Shown: positions 13,724-22,239, counted from the stretch's first letter. The stretch is 27,472 bases of DNA from Chitinophagaceae bacterium UBA2791 (GCA_002352105.1 DEHV01000012.1:34224-61695), one strand, 5' to 3'. Program-made: numbers and translations. Notes: generated by a model from the letters alone, not told the origin.

Positions 13724-16048
13724 ATGCAAACACACAATTTGGGTTACCCGAGAATAGGTAACCGCCGGGAACTTAAAACCGCTTGCGAACAGTACTGGGC
13801 GGGCAAAATTGAACCCTGCCAGTTGGAACAGACCGCCAAATCCATTCGCCTTTTCAACTGGCAATTGCAAAAAGACGCGGGGATAGACTGGATACCCTGT
13901 AACGATTTTTCTTTTTATGATCAGACGCTGGATACCTGTTTAATGGTTGGCGCTATTCCCGAACGCTATCATCAGCTTATTGAAGGCAATAAAGCGCATA
14001 GCCTGGATCTGCTTTTTGCAATGGCAAGAGGGTATCAAAAGGATGGGATTGATATAACGGCTATGGAAATGACAAAATGGTTTGATACCAATTATCATTA
14101 TATCGTTCCGGAGTTCAGGGCTAATCAAAAGTTTTCTTATTTCAGCAATAAGGCTGTTAATGAATTTGTTGAAGCTAAAAGCGGTGGATTTCAGGCAAAA
14201 CCCGTATTGCTTGCCCCCGTTTCCTTCCTCCTGCTTGGCAAGGAAAAAGAAGAAGGCTTTAGCCGGCTCGAACTCATAGACGACCTGCTGCCGGTTTATC
14301 TTGAAGCGCTGAAACAACTGGACGAGCGCGGCGCCTATTTTGTTCAGCTCGACGAGCCCTGTCTTTCGCTTAGTTTATCAAAAGCGGAATTAGACGCTAT
14401 TAAAAAGACGTATGAACGTATAAGCCAGAAATGCCCGCAACTGAAAATAATCCTTACCAGCTATTTCGAGTGTTACGGCAATAACCTGCAAACCGTTCTT
14501 GACTTGCCGGTTCATACGGTTCATCTCGACCTGGTTCGCTGCCCATCGCAATTAGAAGATATACTGACAACGGGATTTGTGAAATCAAATAAATATTTGT
14601 CTTTAGGCTTGGTAGATGGGAGGAATATATGGAAGAATGATTTTAAGCAATCTCTTTCAATGATTGAAAGGGCAAAGCAAAAGATCGGAAAGGATAGGTT
14701 GTGGATTGCTCCTTCCTGCTCCTTATTGCATTCTCCCTGCGATCTGGATCTTGAAACCAACGAAAAAGTATTAACTCCTGAAATAAAACAATGGCTTGCT
14801 TTTTCCAAACAGAAATTGCATGAAGTATCCGCTTTAAGACAGTTGGCAGCCGGCGACGCTGATCCATTAATACAACAGGCGTTACAGGATAATATAAGAT
14901 GCATTGAAAGCAGGCGAATATCCCCGCTTATCCACAACGATCTTGTAAAACAAAGGACAGCGGCTGTCGTCGATCGGGATACCAGAAGAAAAAGCCCCGC
15001 CGCCGTTCGGAGAGAAAAACAGCGCGCTACCTTGCAATTGCCCTTGTTTCCGTCGACCACCATTGGTTCTTTTCCTCAGACCAGAGAGGTGCGCAGTTGG
15101 CGGGCGCAGTGGAAAAAAGGCGAGCTGGCAGCTGCTGAGTATAACGATTTATTAAGGGCCGAAACAGAAAGGGCTGTTCGCTTGCAGGAAGAGATCGGGC
15201 TGGACGTGCTGGCGCATGGAGAGTTTGAACGGAATGATATGGTGGAATATTTCGGAGAACAGCTCGCGGGATTTGTGTTTACTGCAAATGGCTGGGTGCA
15301 GAGTTATGGCAGCCGCTGCGTGAAGCCGCCTATCATATATGGAGACGTGCGCCGCCCTCATCCCATGACGGTGGAATGGAGCAGCTACGCTCAGTCGCTT
15401 ACCGACAAATGGATGAAAGGCATGTTGACAGGCCCGGTTACGATTCTGCAATGGAGTTTTGTGCGCAACGACCAACCGCGTAGCGAAACCTGTATGCAGA
15501 TTGCTTTGGCTATCAGAGATGAAGCGGTAGATCTGGAAAAAGCAGGGATAAGGATCATTCAGATAGACGAGCCGGCTATAAGAGAGGGGTTGCCGCTCCG
15601 TAGAGAGAATTGGCAGGAATATCTCGATTGGGCGGTTCGCGCTTTTCGTTTATCGGCAAGCGGGGTTGAGGATACTACGCAGATACATACGCATATGTGC
15701 TATTCCGAGTTTAATGATATCATTGAAAGTATTGCCGATATGGACGCAGATGTGATCACGATTGAAACCTCCCGTTCGCAGATGGAGTTGTTGAATGTTT
15801 TTGCCCGGTTTAAATATCCCAATGAAATTGGTCCGGGCGTGTACGATATTCACTCGCCTCGTATTCCGTCCAAATCAGAGATGATCGCTTTGCTGGAGAA
15901 GGCAAGATCGGTGATTCCCGCGGAACAGCTTTGGGTAAACCCCGATTGCGGGTTAAAGACCCGCGCATGGGATGAAACAAAAGCGGCTTTAAAAGAAATG
16001 GTTGCTGCGGCCAGGTTGCTTCGGCAATCTGTCAAAACCAGCGCGTAA
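13724..16048 (+). CDS. metE: Cobalamin-independent methionine synthase
   Basis: MetE transfers the methyl group of 5-methyltetrahydropteroyl-triglutamate directly to homocysteine, the last step of methionine synthesis, without B12. The 774 residues are complete, starting with the typical HNLGYPRIGNRRELK. The catalytic half begins near residue 440 (FPSTTIGSFPQTREVR). The zinc ligands H657, C659 (HTHMCYSEF), E681 (ITIETSR) and C742 (NPDCGLKTR) are all present and stand exactly 16 residues after their E. coli counterparts (641, 643, 665, 726). A cobalamin riboswitch precedes it, so it is expected to be repressed when B12 is plentiful. A perfect hairpin follows the stop. Confidence 0.97.
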   Translation: MQTHNLGYPRIGNRRELKTACEQYWAGKIEPCQLEQTAKSIRLFNWQLQKDAGIDWIPCNDFSFYDQTLDTCLMVGAIPERYHQLIEGNKAHSLDLLFAMARGYQKDGIDITAMEMTKWFDTNYHYIVPEFRANQKFSYFSNKAVNEFVEAKSGGFQAKPVLLAPVSFLLLGKEKEEGFSRLELIDDLLPVYLEALKQLDERGAYFVQLDEPCLSLSLSKAELDAIKKTYERISQKCPQLKIILTSYFECYGNNLQTVLDLPVHTVHLDLVRCPSQLEDILTTGFVKSNKYLSLGLVDGRNIWKNDFKQSLSMIERAKQKIGKDRLWIAPSCSLLHSPCDLDLETNEKVLTPEIKQWLAFSKQKLHEVSALRQLAAGDADPLIQQALQDNIRCIESRRISPLIHNDLVKQRTAAVVDRDTRRKSPAAVRREKQRATLQLPLFPSTTIGSFPQTREVRSWRAQWKKGELAAAEYNDLLRAETERAVRLQEEIGLDVLAHGEFERNDMVEYFGEQLAGFVFTANGWVQSYGSRCVKPPIIYGDVRRPHPMTVEWSSYAQSLTDKWMKGMLTGPVTILQWSFVRNDQPRSETCMQIALAIRDEAVDLEKAGIRIIQIDEPAIREGLPLRRENWQEYLDWAVRAFRLSASGVEDTTQIHTHMCYSEFNDIIESIADMDADVITIETSRSQMELLNVFARFKYPNEIGPGVYDIHSPRIPSKSEMIALLEKARSVIPAEQLWVNPDCGLKTRAWDETKAALKEMVAAARLLRQSVKTSA

Positions 16049-16056
16049 ATCATTTT

Positions 16057-16084
16057 CCTGGGAAAGCGTTGAAGCTTTCCCAGG
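16057..16084 (+). terminator. Perfect hairpin between metE and the CWC protein gene
   Basis: CCTGGGAAAGC (16057-16067) and GCTTTCCCAGG (16074-16084) form an 11-bp perfect stem with loop GTTGAA, nine bases after the metE stop. There is no T-run on either side, so efficient termination is uncertain. It could instead be an attenuating or 3'-protecting hairpin, letting some transcript continue into the gene starting 15 bp later. Confidence 0.5.
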
Positions 16085-16099
16085 CTTAAAATACCCGCT

Positions 16100-16489
16100 T
16101 TGACTAAACATGAAGAGAAATATTGCGAACGATGCGGTTCCATTTTTATCTGCAAGATGGGAGACATAACCAATTGCCAATGTTATACCGTGCAATTATC
16201 AAAAGAAGCGCAGGATTATTTACAGAAAACCTGCTATGATTGTTTGTGCAGGAACTGTATGATCCAGATCGAGCAAATGGTGAAATTCAGTCTCCTGCAT
16301 TCTTTTCCGGCGCAAAAGGAGTTGATGGTTGAGGGCTTGCACTATTACAGGGAAAATGGACAGATCGTATTTACCGAATTGTATCATTTACAAAGAGGAT
16401 ATTGCTGTCATAATGGTTGCAGGCGTTGCGCTTATGGTTGCGCCTCGCCTTCAGATAACTCCGCCCTAAATAAAGAAAATGACGAATAA
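16100..16489 (+). CDS. Cysteine-rich CWC plus DUF5522 protein
   Basis: A 129-residue protein with 15 cysteines. Residues about 8-54 form a cysteine-rich CWC module (YCERCGSIFICKMGD, NCQCYTVQLS, CYDCLCRNC). Residues about 78-113 match DUF5522 (VEGLHYYRENGQIVFTELYH, then GYCCHNGCRRCAYG). Both are metal-knuckle-like families of unknown function. The fused arrangement is known to me from Bacteroidota. The start is probably the ttg at 16100, because KHEEKYCERC, the usual beginning, lies immediately after it and no ATG is in frame nearby. It overlaps the next gene by 11 bases. Position after metE may be coincidental. Zinc or iron binding is inferred. Confidence 0.8.
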   Translation: MTKHEEKYCERCGSIFICKMGDITNCQCYTVQLSKEAQDYLQKTCYDCLCRNCMIQIEQMVKFSLLHSFPAQKELMVEGLHYYRENGQIVFTELYHLQRGYCCHNGCRRCAYGCASPSDNSALNKENDE

Positions 16490-16880
16490 AGAACTGATCA
16501 TGTATGATCAACGGATAGAAGGATCTGTAACAAGAATATTCAAAGCGGTATTTCCCGACAGCACAAATCATTACGATACGCTGTTTGGCGGAACGGCTAT
16601 GGGCCTGATGGATGAAGTGGCTTTTATTACGGCAACACGGTTTAGCCGTCAAAAGATGGTGACGGTGAGCAGCGATAGAATCGATTTTAAGAAACCTATC
16701 CCAGCCGGAACCATAATTGAACTCGTCGGCAGGGTGTCTTCGGTGGGGAATAGCAGCCTGAAAGTAAGCGTGGAGGTTTTTGTTGAGCAAATGTATGCCT
16801 ATGGGCAGGAAAAAGCGATCAGCGGAGAGTTTACCTTTGTTGCGATAGATAACCTGAGACGCCCTACCAGGATATTGTAG
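16479..16880 (+). CDS. Hotdog-fold acyl-CoA thioesterase
   Basis: This family hydrolyses acyl-CoA to free acid and CoA in the cytoplasm. The 133 residues carry the hotdog hydrolase pattern of the YciA/ACOT class: NHYDTLFGGTAMGLMDEVAF with the catalytic Asp, then KMVTVSSDRIDFKKPIPAGT, and a third strand with VEVFVEQ. The start at 16479 overlaps the previous gene by 11 bases, suggesting translational coupling. The ATG at 16500 is a plausible alternative that would remove seven residues. Substrate range cannot be read from the sequence. A 20-bp palindrome lies about 90 bp after the stop. Confidence 0.87.
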   Translation: MTNKELIMYDQRIEGSVTRIFKAVFPDSTNHYDTLFGGTAMGLMDEVAFITATRFSRQKMVTVSSDRIDFKKPIPAGTIIELVGRVSSVGNSSLKVSVEVFVEQMYAYGQEKAISGEFTFVAIDNLRRPTRIL

Positions 16881-16971
16881 TACCTGTTTAGCGTATAGCC
16901 AATCTTTAACTTGTTTCATCGCCAGTCGCCTAAGCCTGTTTTGAAACCGGCGCCTCTATATTATTATTGTA

Positions 16972-16991
16972 TTCCGGACAGCCGTCCGGAA
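16972..16991 (+). terminator. Possible terminator hairpin after the thioesterase
   Basis: TTCCGGAC and GTCCGGAA form a perfect 8-bp stem with loop AGCC. It is followed by GGG and then a T-rich stretch (TATATTTTCGTTTTA), so the T-run is displaced by a few bases. It separates the metE-thioesterase group from the heme operon. The 203-bp gap also contains the palindrome TTTACGTAAA, but I find no good -7 match for the operon. Confidence 0.45.
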
Positions 16992-17083
16992 GGGTATATT
17001 TTCGTTTTACGTAAATGGTTTTCCTTTTTGGGTAAATGCCCGTCCTTACATATACGCGAATTTGCGCGCTGATATACAAGCGT

Positions 17084-19171
17084 ATGAGCAAGTCCCCGTT
17101 TTTATTCTTTCTTCTTGTTATTGTAGCCAATAATATTTCGGGGCAGGTAAGCGAGCGAAACGCCGAAGCCGATTCAATAGCGGCAAAGCTGTTGGATGAA
17201 GTGGTGGTTACCGGTCAGTTTAAGCAGCAATCGCTCAGGAATTCTTTGTATAAGGTACGCGTTATCAATAAGGAACGGATTCTTATGCGGGCGGCTACCG
17301 ATCTTATTGGCGTATTGAATACAGAGCTGGGCGTGCGTTTTGGCACGGATTACACCCTCGGTGAAACAGATATACAACTGATGGGGATGAGCGGACAAAA
17401 TGTGAAGATACTGCTGGACGGCGTGCCCCTGGTAGACAGGGGAAGCGCCAGGCAATCGCTCAGCCAGGTTGATATAAATAATATTGAGCGGATTGAGATG
17501 GTTGAAGGCCCCATGAGCGTAATCTACGGTACAGACGCCCTCGCGGGAGTAGTTAACCTGATTACCAAAAAGAACCTGGCGAAAGGAAAGAATACCATAC
17601 AGGTCACGGCGAGGGTTCAGGAAGAAACCGTGGCAAATGATTACAAACCCCTAAACGGGAGCGGTATTCACAATGAATCTGTTGGCCTGTCGTGGCAGCA
17701 TAAGAACGGCTGGAGCCTTGGCGCCAACCTTACCAGGAATGATTTTGGCGGCTGGCAGGGAAATGCGGTGGGAAGAGAGCAGGAATGGAAACCTAAAATA
17801 CAATACCTGGCAAGCGGAAATATCGGGTACAGGAAAAAAGATCTCGACGTATGGTATCGCCTGGATTATGTCGACGAAGAGATCATCACAAAAGGAAAAC
17901 TCGAGTCTGATAATAAGGCCGCCGATACAAGATATGTCACGTCGAGGGCGACCCATACCGCTCAGGCCGACTGGAGGATCAGCGACAAGTGGTTCCTGAA
18001 CAGCGCCCTTTCTTACCAGGGTTATGAAAGACGCAGCCGCAATACCATTATGGACCTGGCATCGGGACAGGAATACCTTAATCCGTCCGCTACCCAGGAT
18101 GTTTCTGTTTTTAACATGTTCTTTTTCAGGAGCGCAGCGCAGTATATTCTCTCGGAAAAGCTGTCTTTTCAACCGGGCGTTGAAATAAAATCGGATCAGT
18201 CTTCCGGGCAGCGTATCCATGGCGAACCGGTCATAAATGATTATGCCTTGTTCCTATCCGCCGAAGCGAAACCCTGGGAAAAACTGAACATAAGACCCGG
18301 GCTCCGGTTCAGCAAGAACTCGATTTATGACGCTCCCCCCGTCATTCCTTCATTGAATATAAAGTATGAGTTGGCGGCAGACTGGATAGTGAGGGCATCC
18401 TATGCCAAGGGATTCCGGGCGCCGGCGCTCCGGGAACTGTATTTCACTTTTCATGACGCCAGCCATGATATAGAAGGAAATCCCAACCTGAAAGCAGAAC
18501 ATTCCAATAGTTTCAATGCTTCATTAAGCTGGCAGAACCGTAAGCAGGATGCCGTACGGTTCAGTTCCTCGGTGTCCGGGTTCTACAATGTTTTCGAGAA
18601 CATGATATCCTATGCTACCGATCCCTCTAATCCTTCCTGGAGCACGCTTGTTAATATTGACCGCTATAAAACAACCGGGGCGTTGTTTGAGAACAGCCTG
18701 GCCTGGAAGAAACTTCAGATGACCGTAGGGCTTTCCTATACAGGCCGATATAACAGGTTGAAAGGAGACACCGTAGCAGAAAAAACGGGGAATGATCTGA
18801 GCACATTTTTATGGTCGCCGGAGGTCAACAGCAATATCCTGTACCGATTTACCAAAGCCGGATTAACGCTGGGACTGGCATATAAGTATACCGGCAAGGT
18901 TCCCGGCTATGAATTGGCTACGGTCAACGGCGAAGACGTATTGCGAAGGACAAAGCTGGAAGGATTTCAGCTTGCGGATTTTACCGCTGCAAAAACCATC
19001 GGAAAATTGCTTTCCCTATCGGGCGGCGTTAAAAACATTTTTAACGTAACCCGCTTGCAAAATACTTCTGAAAGCTCCGGCGGCGGACATTCTGCTTCGG
19101 GGCCCGTATTGAAGAGCTATGGAAGATCGTATTTTCTTGGTCTGCAGTTTAACTGGCAGCACAACCGATAA
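17084..19171 (+). CDS. TonB-dependent outer-membrane receptor, probable heme/hemophore uptake
   Basis: A 695-residue ligand-gated beta-barrel porin driven by TonB. The ATG at 17084 is chosen because it opens directly into a signal peptide (MSKSPFLFFLLVIVANN, cleavage near GQ). The upstream ttg at 17036 would put 16 polar residues in front. Residues 37-44 (LDEVVVTG) act as TonB box and plug start. The plug shows LLDGVPLVDRGSA, IERIEMVEGPMSVIYGTDAL and AGVVNLITKK. The barrel ends in the expected aromatic strand (SYFLGLQFNW). No N-terminal carboxypeptidase-like domain is present, unlike SusC. Heme as substrate is inferred from the HmuY-like lipoprotein 25 bp downstream, the partner of HmuR in Porphyromonas. 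The FRAPALRELYFTFHD block resembles that of HmuR/BtuB-type receptors. Confidence 0.93.
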   Translation: MSKSPFLFFLLVIVANNISGQVSERNAEADSIAAKLLDEVVVTGQFKQQSLRNSLYKVRVINKERILMRAATDLIGVLNTELGVRFGTDYTLGETDIQLMGMSGQNVKILLDGVPLVDRGSARQSLSQVDINNIERIEMVEGPMSVIYGTDALAGVVNLITKKNLAKGKNTIQVTARVQEETVANDYKPLNGSGIHNESVGLSWQHKNGWSLGANLTRNDFGGWQGNAVGREQEWKPKIQYLASGNIGYRKKDLDVWYRLDYVDEEIITKGKLESDNKAADTRYVTSRATHTAQADWRISDKWFLNSALSYQGYERRSRNTIMDLASGQEYLNPSATQDVSVFNMFFFRSAAQYILSEKLSFQPGVEIKSDQSSGQRIHGEPVINDYALFLSAEAKPWEKLNIRPGLRFSKNSIYDAPPVIPSLNIKYELAADWIVRASYAKGFRAPALRELYFTFHDASHDIEGNPNLKAEHSNSFNASLSWQNRKQDAVRFSSSVSGFYNVFENMISYATDPSNPSWSTLVNIDRYKTTGALFENSLAWKKLQMTVGLSYTGRYNRLKGDTVAEKTGNDLSTFLWSPEVNSNILYRFTKAGLTLGLAYKYTGKVPGYELATVNGEDVLRRTKLEGFQLADFTAAKTIGKLLSLSGGVKNIFNVTRLQNTSESSGGGHSASGPVLKSYGRSYFLGLQFNWQHNR

Positions 19172-19196
19172 AGATTAAATCAAATAAAACGTATAC

Positions 19197-20621
19197 ATGA
19201 TGAAAAAAATGGCAGCTTCTATTCTATTGGTATTCGGACTGGCGATTGTCCTTAATTCTTGTAAGAAAGACGATCCCCCGCTGCCTCCTAATAATATTAA
19301 TTTCCAGGCGGCAGAAATTGGACTGGGCGCTTCAGAAACCGAAGCGACGGTAACGCTGACATTGAGCCGGGAGGCGGACGAAGCGACTTCCGTTACCATC
19401 GGACTGGAGCCATCGGGCGTTATTTATGGCACAGATTTTACCACTACTCCCGAAGCGTCCGCCTCCGGAATTTCCTTATCGGTTCCCGCCGGATCAAATA
19501 CGGTTTCTTTTAAGGTAACCAAGAAACCTGAGTTGCTATTGTCGGGAGGCGAAACAATTAAATTCAGCATTGCGGAAGCGGGAACGCTGGCGATAGGATC
19601 CGTCAAGGAAGCTACGCTTAGTTTCGCTACCATCGTATCTGAAGGCGGCTCTTCATTCGTATTTCCCGGAAAGATCACAGGATCGGCCCCCGGCTCGAAT
19701 TATGCAAACATGGTGTTTATCGATCTTAGCAATAACGCTGTGGTTGCCGCAGACAGGAAAAGCTGGAACCTGGGCTTTAAAAGCGGATCTGATTTCAGGG
19801 TAGTATTGAATCATGCATACCAGTCGGTCGCCGGAGTAACGACTAAAACGGATATTACGCAGGTAACAGAAGCCGATGCGGATGATATTGAACTGAACTT
19901 TGCGCCCGGCGACGGTTCGCTGGACAATGTGGACGACTGGACAGGCGATCTGACAAAGACAGCTATTGCTGAGATCTCGGCCAATGATAATGAAAATAAA
20001 GTATACCTGCTGGCTTCAGAGTCGACCAGAGCAACAAAATCCGATTGGCTTAAGGTGAAGATAACCCGGAATGGCGATGGCTATAAGGTTCAATATGCCA
20101 AGATTGGGGAAACAGCGATCAAGACGCTTGAAGTACCCAAAAAAGAGGATTATAATTTCACATTTGTTTCTCTCGAGAACAATACGATAGTAGACGTGGA
20201 GCCCAAAGCTGCAAGTTGGGATATACAATGGGGATACAGCACCTATAACTCGGGGCTGAATACGCCTTACTGGTTCCAGGACTTTATCATACTTAACTAT
20301 ATCGGAGGCGCGCAGGCTGCGGAGGTTGTGGTCTTTGAGGCCGATGGAACAACGCCTGCCGTGGAAGCTACCACGATAACGCGCTTCAACGCTTTTGCCG
20401 AAAGCGATCTGGCCGGATTGACCTTCCTGTCTACCCGCGATGCGGTTGCCGGCAAATGGAGATCGACCATAGGTTCCGGGATAAAACGCGACCGCTTTTA
20501 TGTAATTAAAGATCCTTCGGGAAATATATATAAACTGCGGTTCCTGAAAATGGGCGTGGGCGATACCGGAGAAAGAGGCCGCCCCGAGATAGAGTTCAAA
20601 CTGGTAAAGAAAGGATCATAA
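19197..20621 (+). CDS. hmuY: HmuY-like heme-binding lipoprotein with extra N-terminal beta domain
   Basis: HmuY proteins are outer-membrane lipoproteins that capture heme and hand it to the TonB receptor. This 474-residue protein has a lipoprotein signal ending at C22 (VLNSC). Then comes a Calx-beta-like or similar Ig-fold module (about 32-145; TVTLTLSREADEATSV, YGTDFTT, VSFKVTKKPELLLSGGETIK), and a HmuY domain from about 155 to the end. The latter has two WxxxF/W-type repeats: SWNLGFKSG, and W341-D342-I343-Q344-W345 in SWDIQWGYSTYNSG. The size is about twice that of Porphyromonas HmuY (about 216), largely from the extra module. Heme-ligand histidines of the classical type are not evident, so ligand chemistry may differ. 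It lies 25 bp after the receptor gene. Confidence 0.85.
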   Translation: MMKKMAASILLVFGLAIVLNSCKKDDPPLPPNNINFQAAEIGLGASETEATVTLTLSREADEATSVTIGLEPSGVIYGTDFTTTPEASASGISLSVPAGSNTVSFKVTKKPELLLSGGETIKFSIAEAGTLAIGSVKEATLSFATIVSEGGSSFVFPGKITGSAPGSNYANMVFIDLSNNAVVAADRKSWNLGFKSGSDFRVVLNHAYQSVAGVTTKTDITQVTEADADDIELNFAPGDGSLDNVDDWTGDLTKTAIAEISANDNENKVYLLASESTRATKSDWLKVKITRNGDGYKVQYAKIGETAIKTLEVPKKEDYNFTFVSLENNTIVDVEPKAASWDIQWGYSTYNSGLNTPYWFQDFIILNYIGGAQAAEVVVFEADGTTPAVEATTITRFNAFAESDLAGLTFLSTRDAVAGKWRSTIGSGIKRDRFYVIKDPSGNIYKLRFLKMGVGDTGERGRPEIEFKLVKKGS

Positions 20622-20705
20622 GGTTCAATCAGGAGAACCAGACGACCGTCATAATTTTGAAGAAACGTAGAGACTTTTAATTATAAACTATTTAAACAGA
20701 TACAG

Positions 20706-21617
20706 GTGAAAAAGATAATTGGATTGCTTATTATGCTTGCCTGGGTAGCAGGCGCGCAGGCGCAGAAGGTAAAGGATAAACAATATGTAGATAAACTTTG
20801 CGGCTGTTTTGAAGTGGAATTCAAATATGCCGAAACCTTCTCGCCCGATGAAGAATACAAATACCATAAACGCGAAAGGATCGTTGCGGGCGCTGAACTT
20901 GCATTTCCTATCGAGACCAGCAAGAAAAAAATAGTGATGCAGCATCTGCTGATCATCAGCGATTCGATGATCGTGAAACATTGGCGGGAAGACTGGACCT
21001 ATGAAGATCCGGTGATCTGGAAGTTTGAAGGGGATAATGTTTGGACAAAGACGCCATTGAAGCCGGCCGAAGTGAAAGGGAAATGGACGCAAGCCGTATG
21101 GGAGGTAAGCGACGCCCCGCGGTATTTCGGCGCCAGCAACTGGGTGGAGCAGGATGGCAAGATAGTCTGGCAGAACACCACCGATGCGCCCCTGCCTCGC
21201 CGTGAATATACAAAACGCAGCGACTATAATATATTGCGCCGTACCAACCGGCTTGTGATCGACGGCGATAAAGGATATGTCCATGAGCAGGACAATAAGA
21301 AGATACTGCGCAAGGACGGGCAGGAGCAGCTGCTGGCGGAAGAGAAAGGCCTGAATACTTATGTGCGCAAGCCCGACAGCGAATGCGAGGCTGGAAAAGC
21401 TTATTGGGAGAAAACCAAGGATTACTGGAATTCCGTGCGCAAGGTATGGGATGAATATTTAGCTACGCATGATAAGGTTTCGCTCAAGAGTAAGGTCGAC
21501 GGCAAAGTAATGTACGAATACCTGTTTGCCATGGCTAAAGATTATTCTACAGGCAGCCTGAAACCTGATGATGCGCAAAAGAACCTGCATGACTTGCTGC
21601 AAAAATTTGTTCTCTGA
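20706..21617 (+). CDS. DUF6607 secreted protein of the heme operon
   Basis: A 303-residue exported protein (signal MKKIIGLLIMLAWVAGAQAQ) of the family I recognise as DUF6607. The mature part is rich in W, Y, K and D. It has a DKLCGCFEVEFKYAETFSPD segment near the N-terminus, the paired stretches HWREDWTYEDPVIWKFEG and GKWTQAVWEVSDAPRYFG, and a helical C-terminus. It starts with gtg at 20706; no in-frame ATG precedes the signal. It is 84 bp after the HmuY-like gene and ends at the operon terminator. This location suggests a periplasmic or surface role in heme uptake or release, but no activity is known to me. Note H and Y residues that could bind heme or iron, and two nearby cysteines (CGC). 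Confidence 0.85.
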   Translation: MKKIIGLLIMLAWVAGAQAQKVKDKQYVDKLCGCFEVEFKYAETFSPDEEYKYHKRERIVAGAELAFPIETSKKKIVMQHLLIISDSMIVKHWREDWTYEDPVIWKFEGDNVWTKTPLKPAEVKGKWTQAVWEVSDAPRYFGASNWVEQDGKIVWQNTTDAPLPRREYTKRSDYNILRRTNRLVIDGDKGYVHEQDNKKILRKDGQEQLLAEEKGLNTYVRKPDSECEAGKAYWEKTKDYWNSVRKVWDEYLATHDKVSLKSKVDGKVMYEYLFAMAKDYSTGSLKPDDAQKNLHDLLQKFVL

Positions 21618-21657
21618 TAGCCGAGATAGCGCATATTTGATCTGTGAAATATACCCG

Positions 21658-21704
21658 ACCGGCGGCCATGATCCTATTTGGGGATATGGTCGCCGGTTTC
21701 ATTT
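21658..21704 (+). terminator. Heme operon terminator
   Basis: A long hairpin: ACCGGCG (21658-21664) pairs with CGCCGGT (21691-21697). The stem continues through a G-U, CCAT/ATGG, a one-base bulge and ATCC/GGAT, about 16 pairs in all, with a 7-nt loop. TTTCATTTATA follows. It lies 41 bp after the DUF6607 stop, before the convergent CinA-like gene. Confidence 0.75.
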
Positions 21705-21741
21705 ATACCGAAGCGTTATATCGAAATTTCCCGGGAAGATC

Positions 21742-22239
21742 TTACCTGATCTGTTTCAGAAAAGCCGATAAGATATTGTTGGTATAAAAAAAACGAACGT
21801 TGCGCGGCGGCGCTTTCTGGGCATAAACAGTTTCCTGGCGCACGATATTACTCCTGTAGCTGATGGCAAAACAAGCATATAGTTCGTTTATGTTCTTATC
21901 CGGAAGCAAGGAGGCATAACCGGTTACGGAGATACCCCAATCGGCCGAAAACAGGGAGGTTACCGATACGGCCATTTCTGCCGCGACCCTCTCTGATACA
22001 CAGTTGTTGTCTAATGCATGGATCGGATCGATATGCAGGTGTCGCGCTTTTTGCCCAAGATTATAAACGGTTATCCCCCCCTGAAAAAAACTCAATGCCC
22101 CTTCAGCAAGAGATAAGGCCGACTGGATATCCCCTGCTGTCACACTTTCCGCAACTGCCGCAGTTTGATGCTGTAAGAGAAGAATATCCCTGATCCGGTT
22201 AACAGCGCCAAGATTGATCTCGGTATAATTGCTGTCCAT
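21742..22239 (-). CDS. CinA C-terminal domain protein (PncC-like)
   Basis: A stand-alone 165-residue version of the CinA C-terminal domain. PncC deamidates nicotinamide mononucleotide to nicotinic acid mononucleotide in NAD salvage. The usual ES-C/L-TGG active-site motif reads AVAESVTAGDIQSALS here, keeping the Ser but changing GG to AG. The conserved GGITVYNLGQKARHL (Tyr and Lys) and VSERVAAEMAVSV are present, and the TGxxGP motif is altered to SVTGYASLLPD. This variant looks like a distinct Bacteroidota subfamily, so PncC activity should not be assumed. There is no N-terminal molybdopterin-binding CinA domain. The gene converges with the heme operon. Confidence 0.82.
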   Translation of the reverse strand: MDSNYTEINLGAVNRIRDILLLQHQTAAVAESVTAGDIQSALSLAEGALSFFQGGITVYNLGQKARHLHIDPIHALDNNCVSERVAAEMAVSVTSLFSADWGISVTGYASLLPDKNINELYACFAISYRSNIVRQETVYAQKAPPRNVRFFYTNNILSAFLKQIR

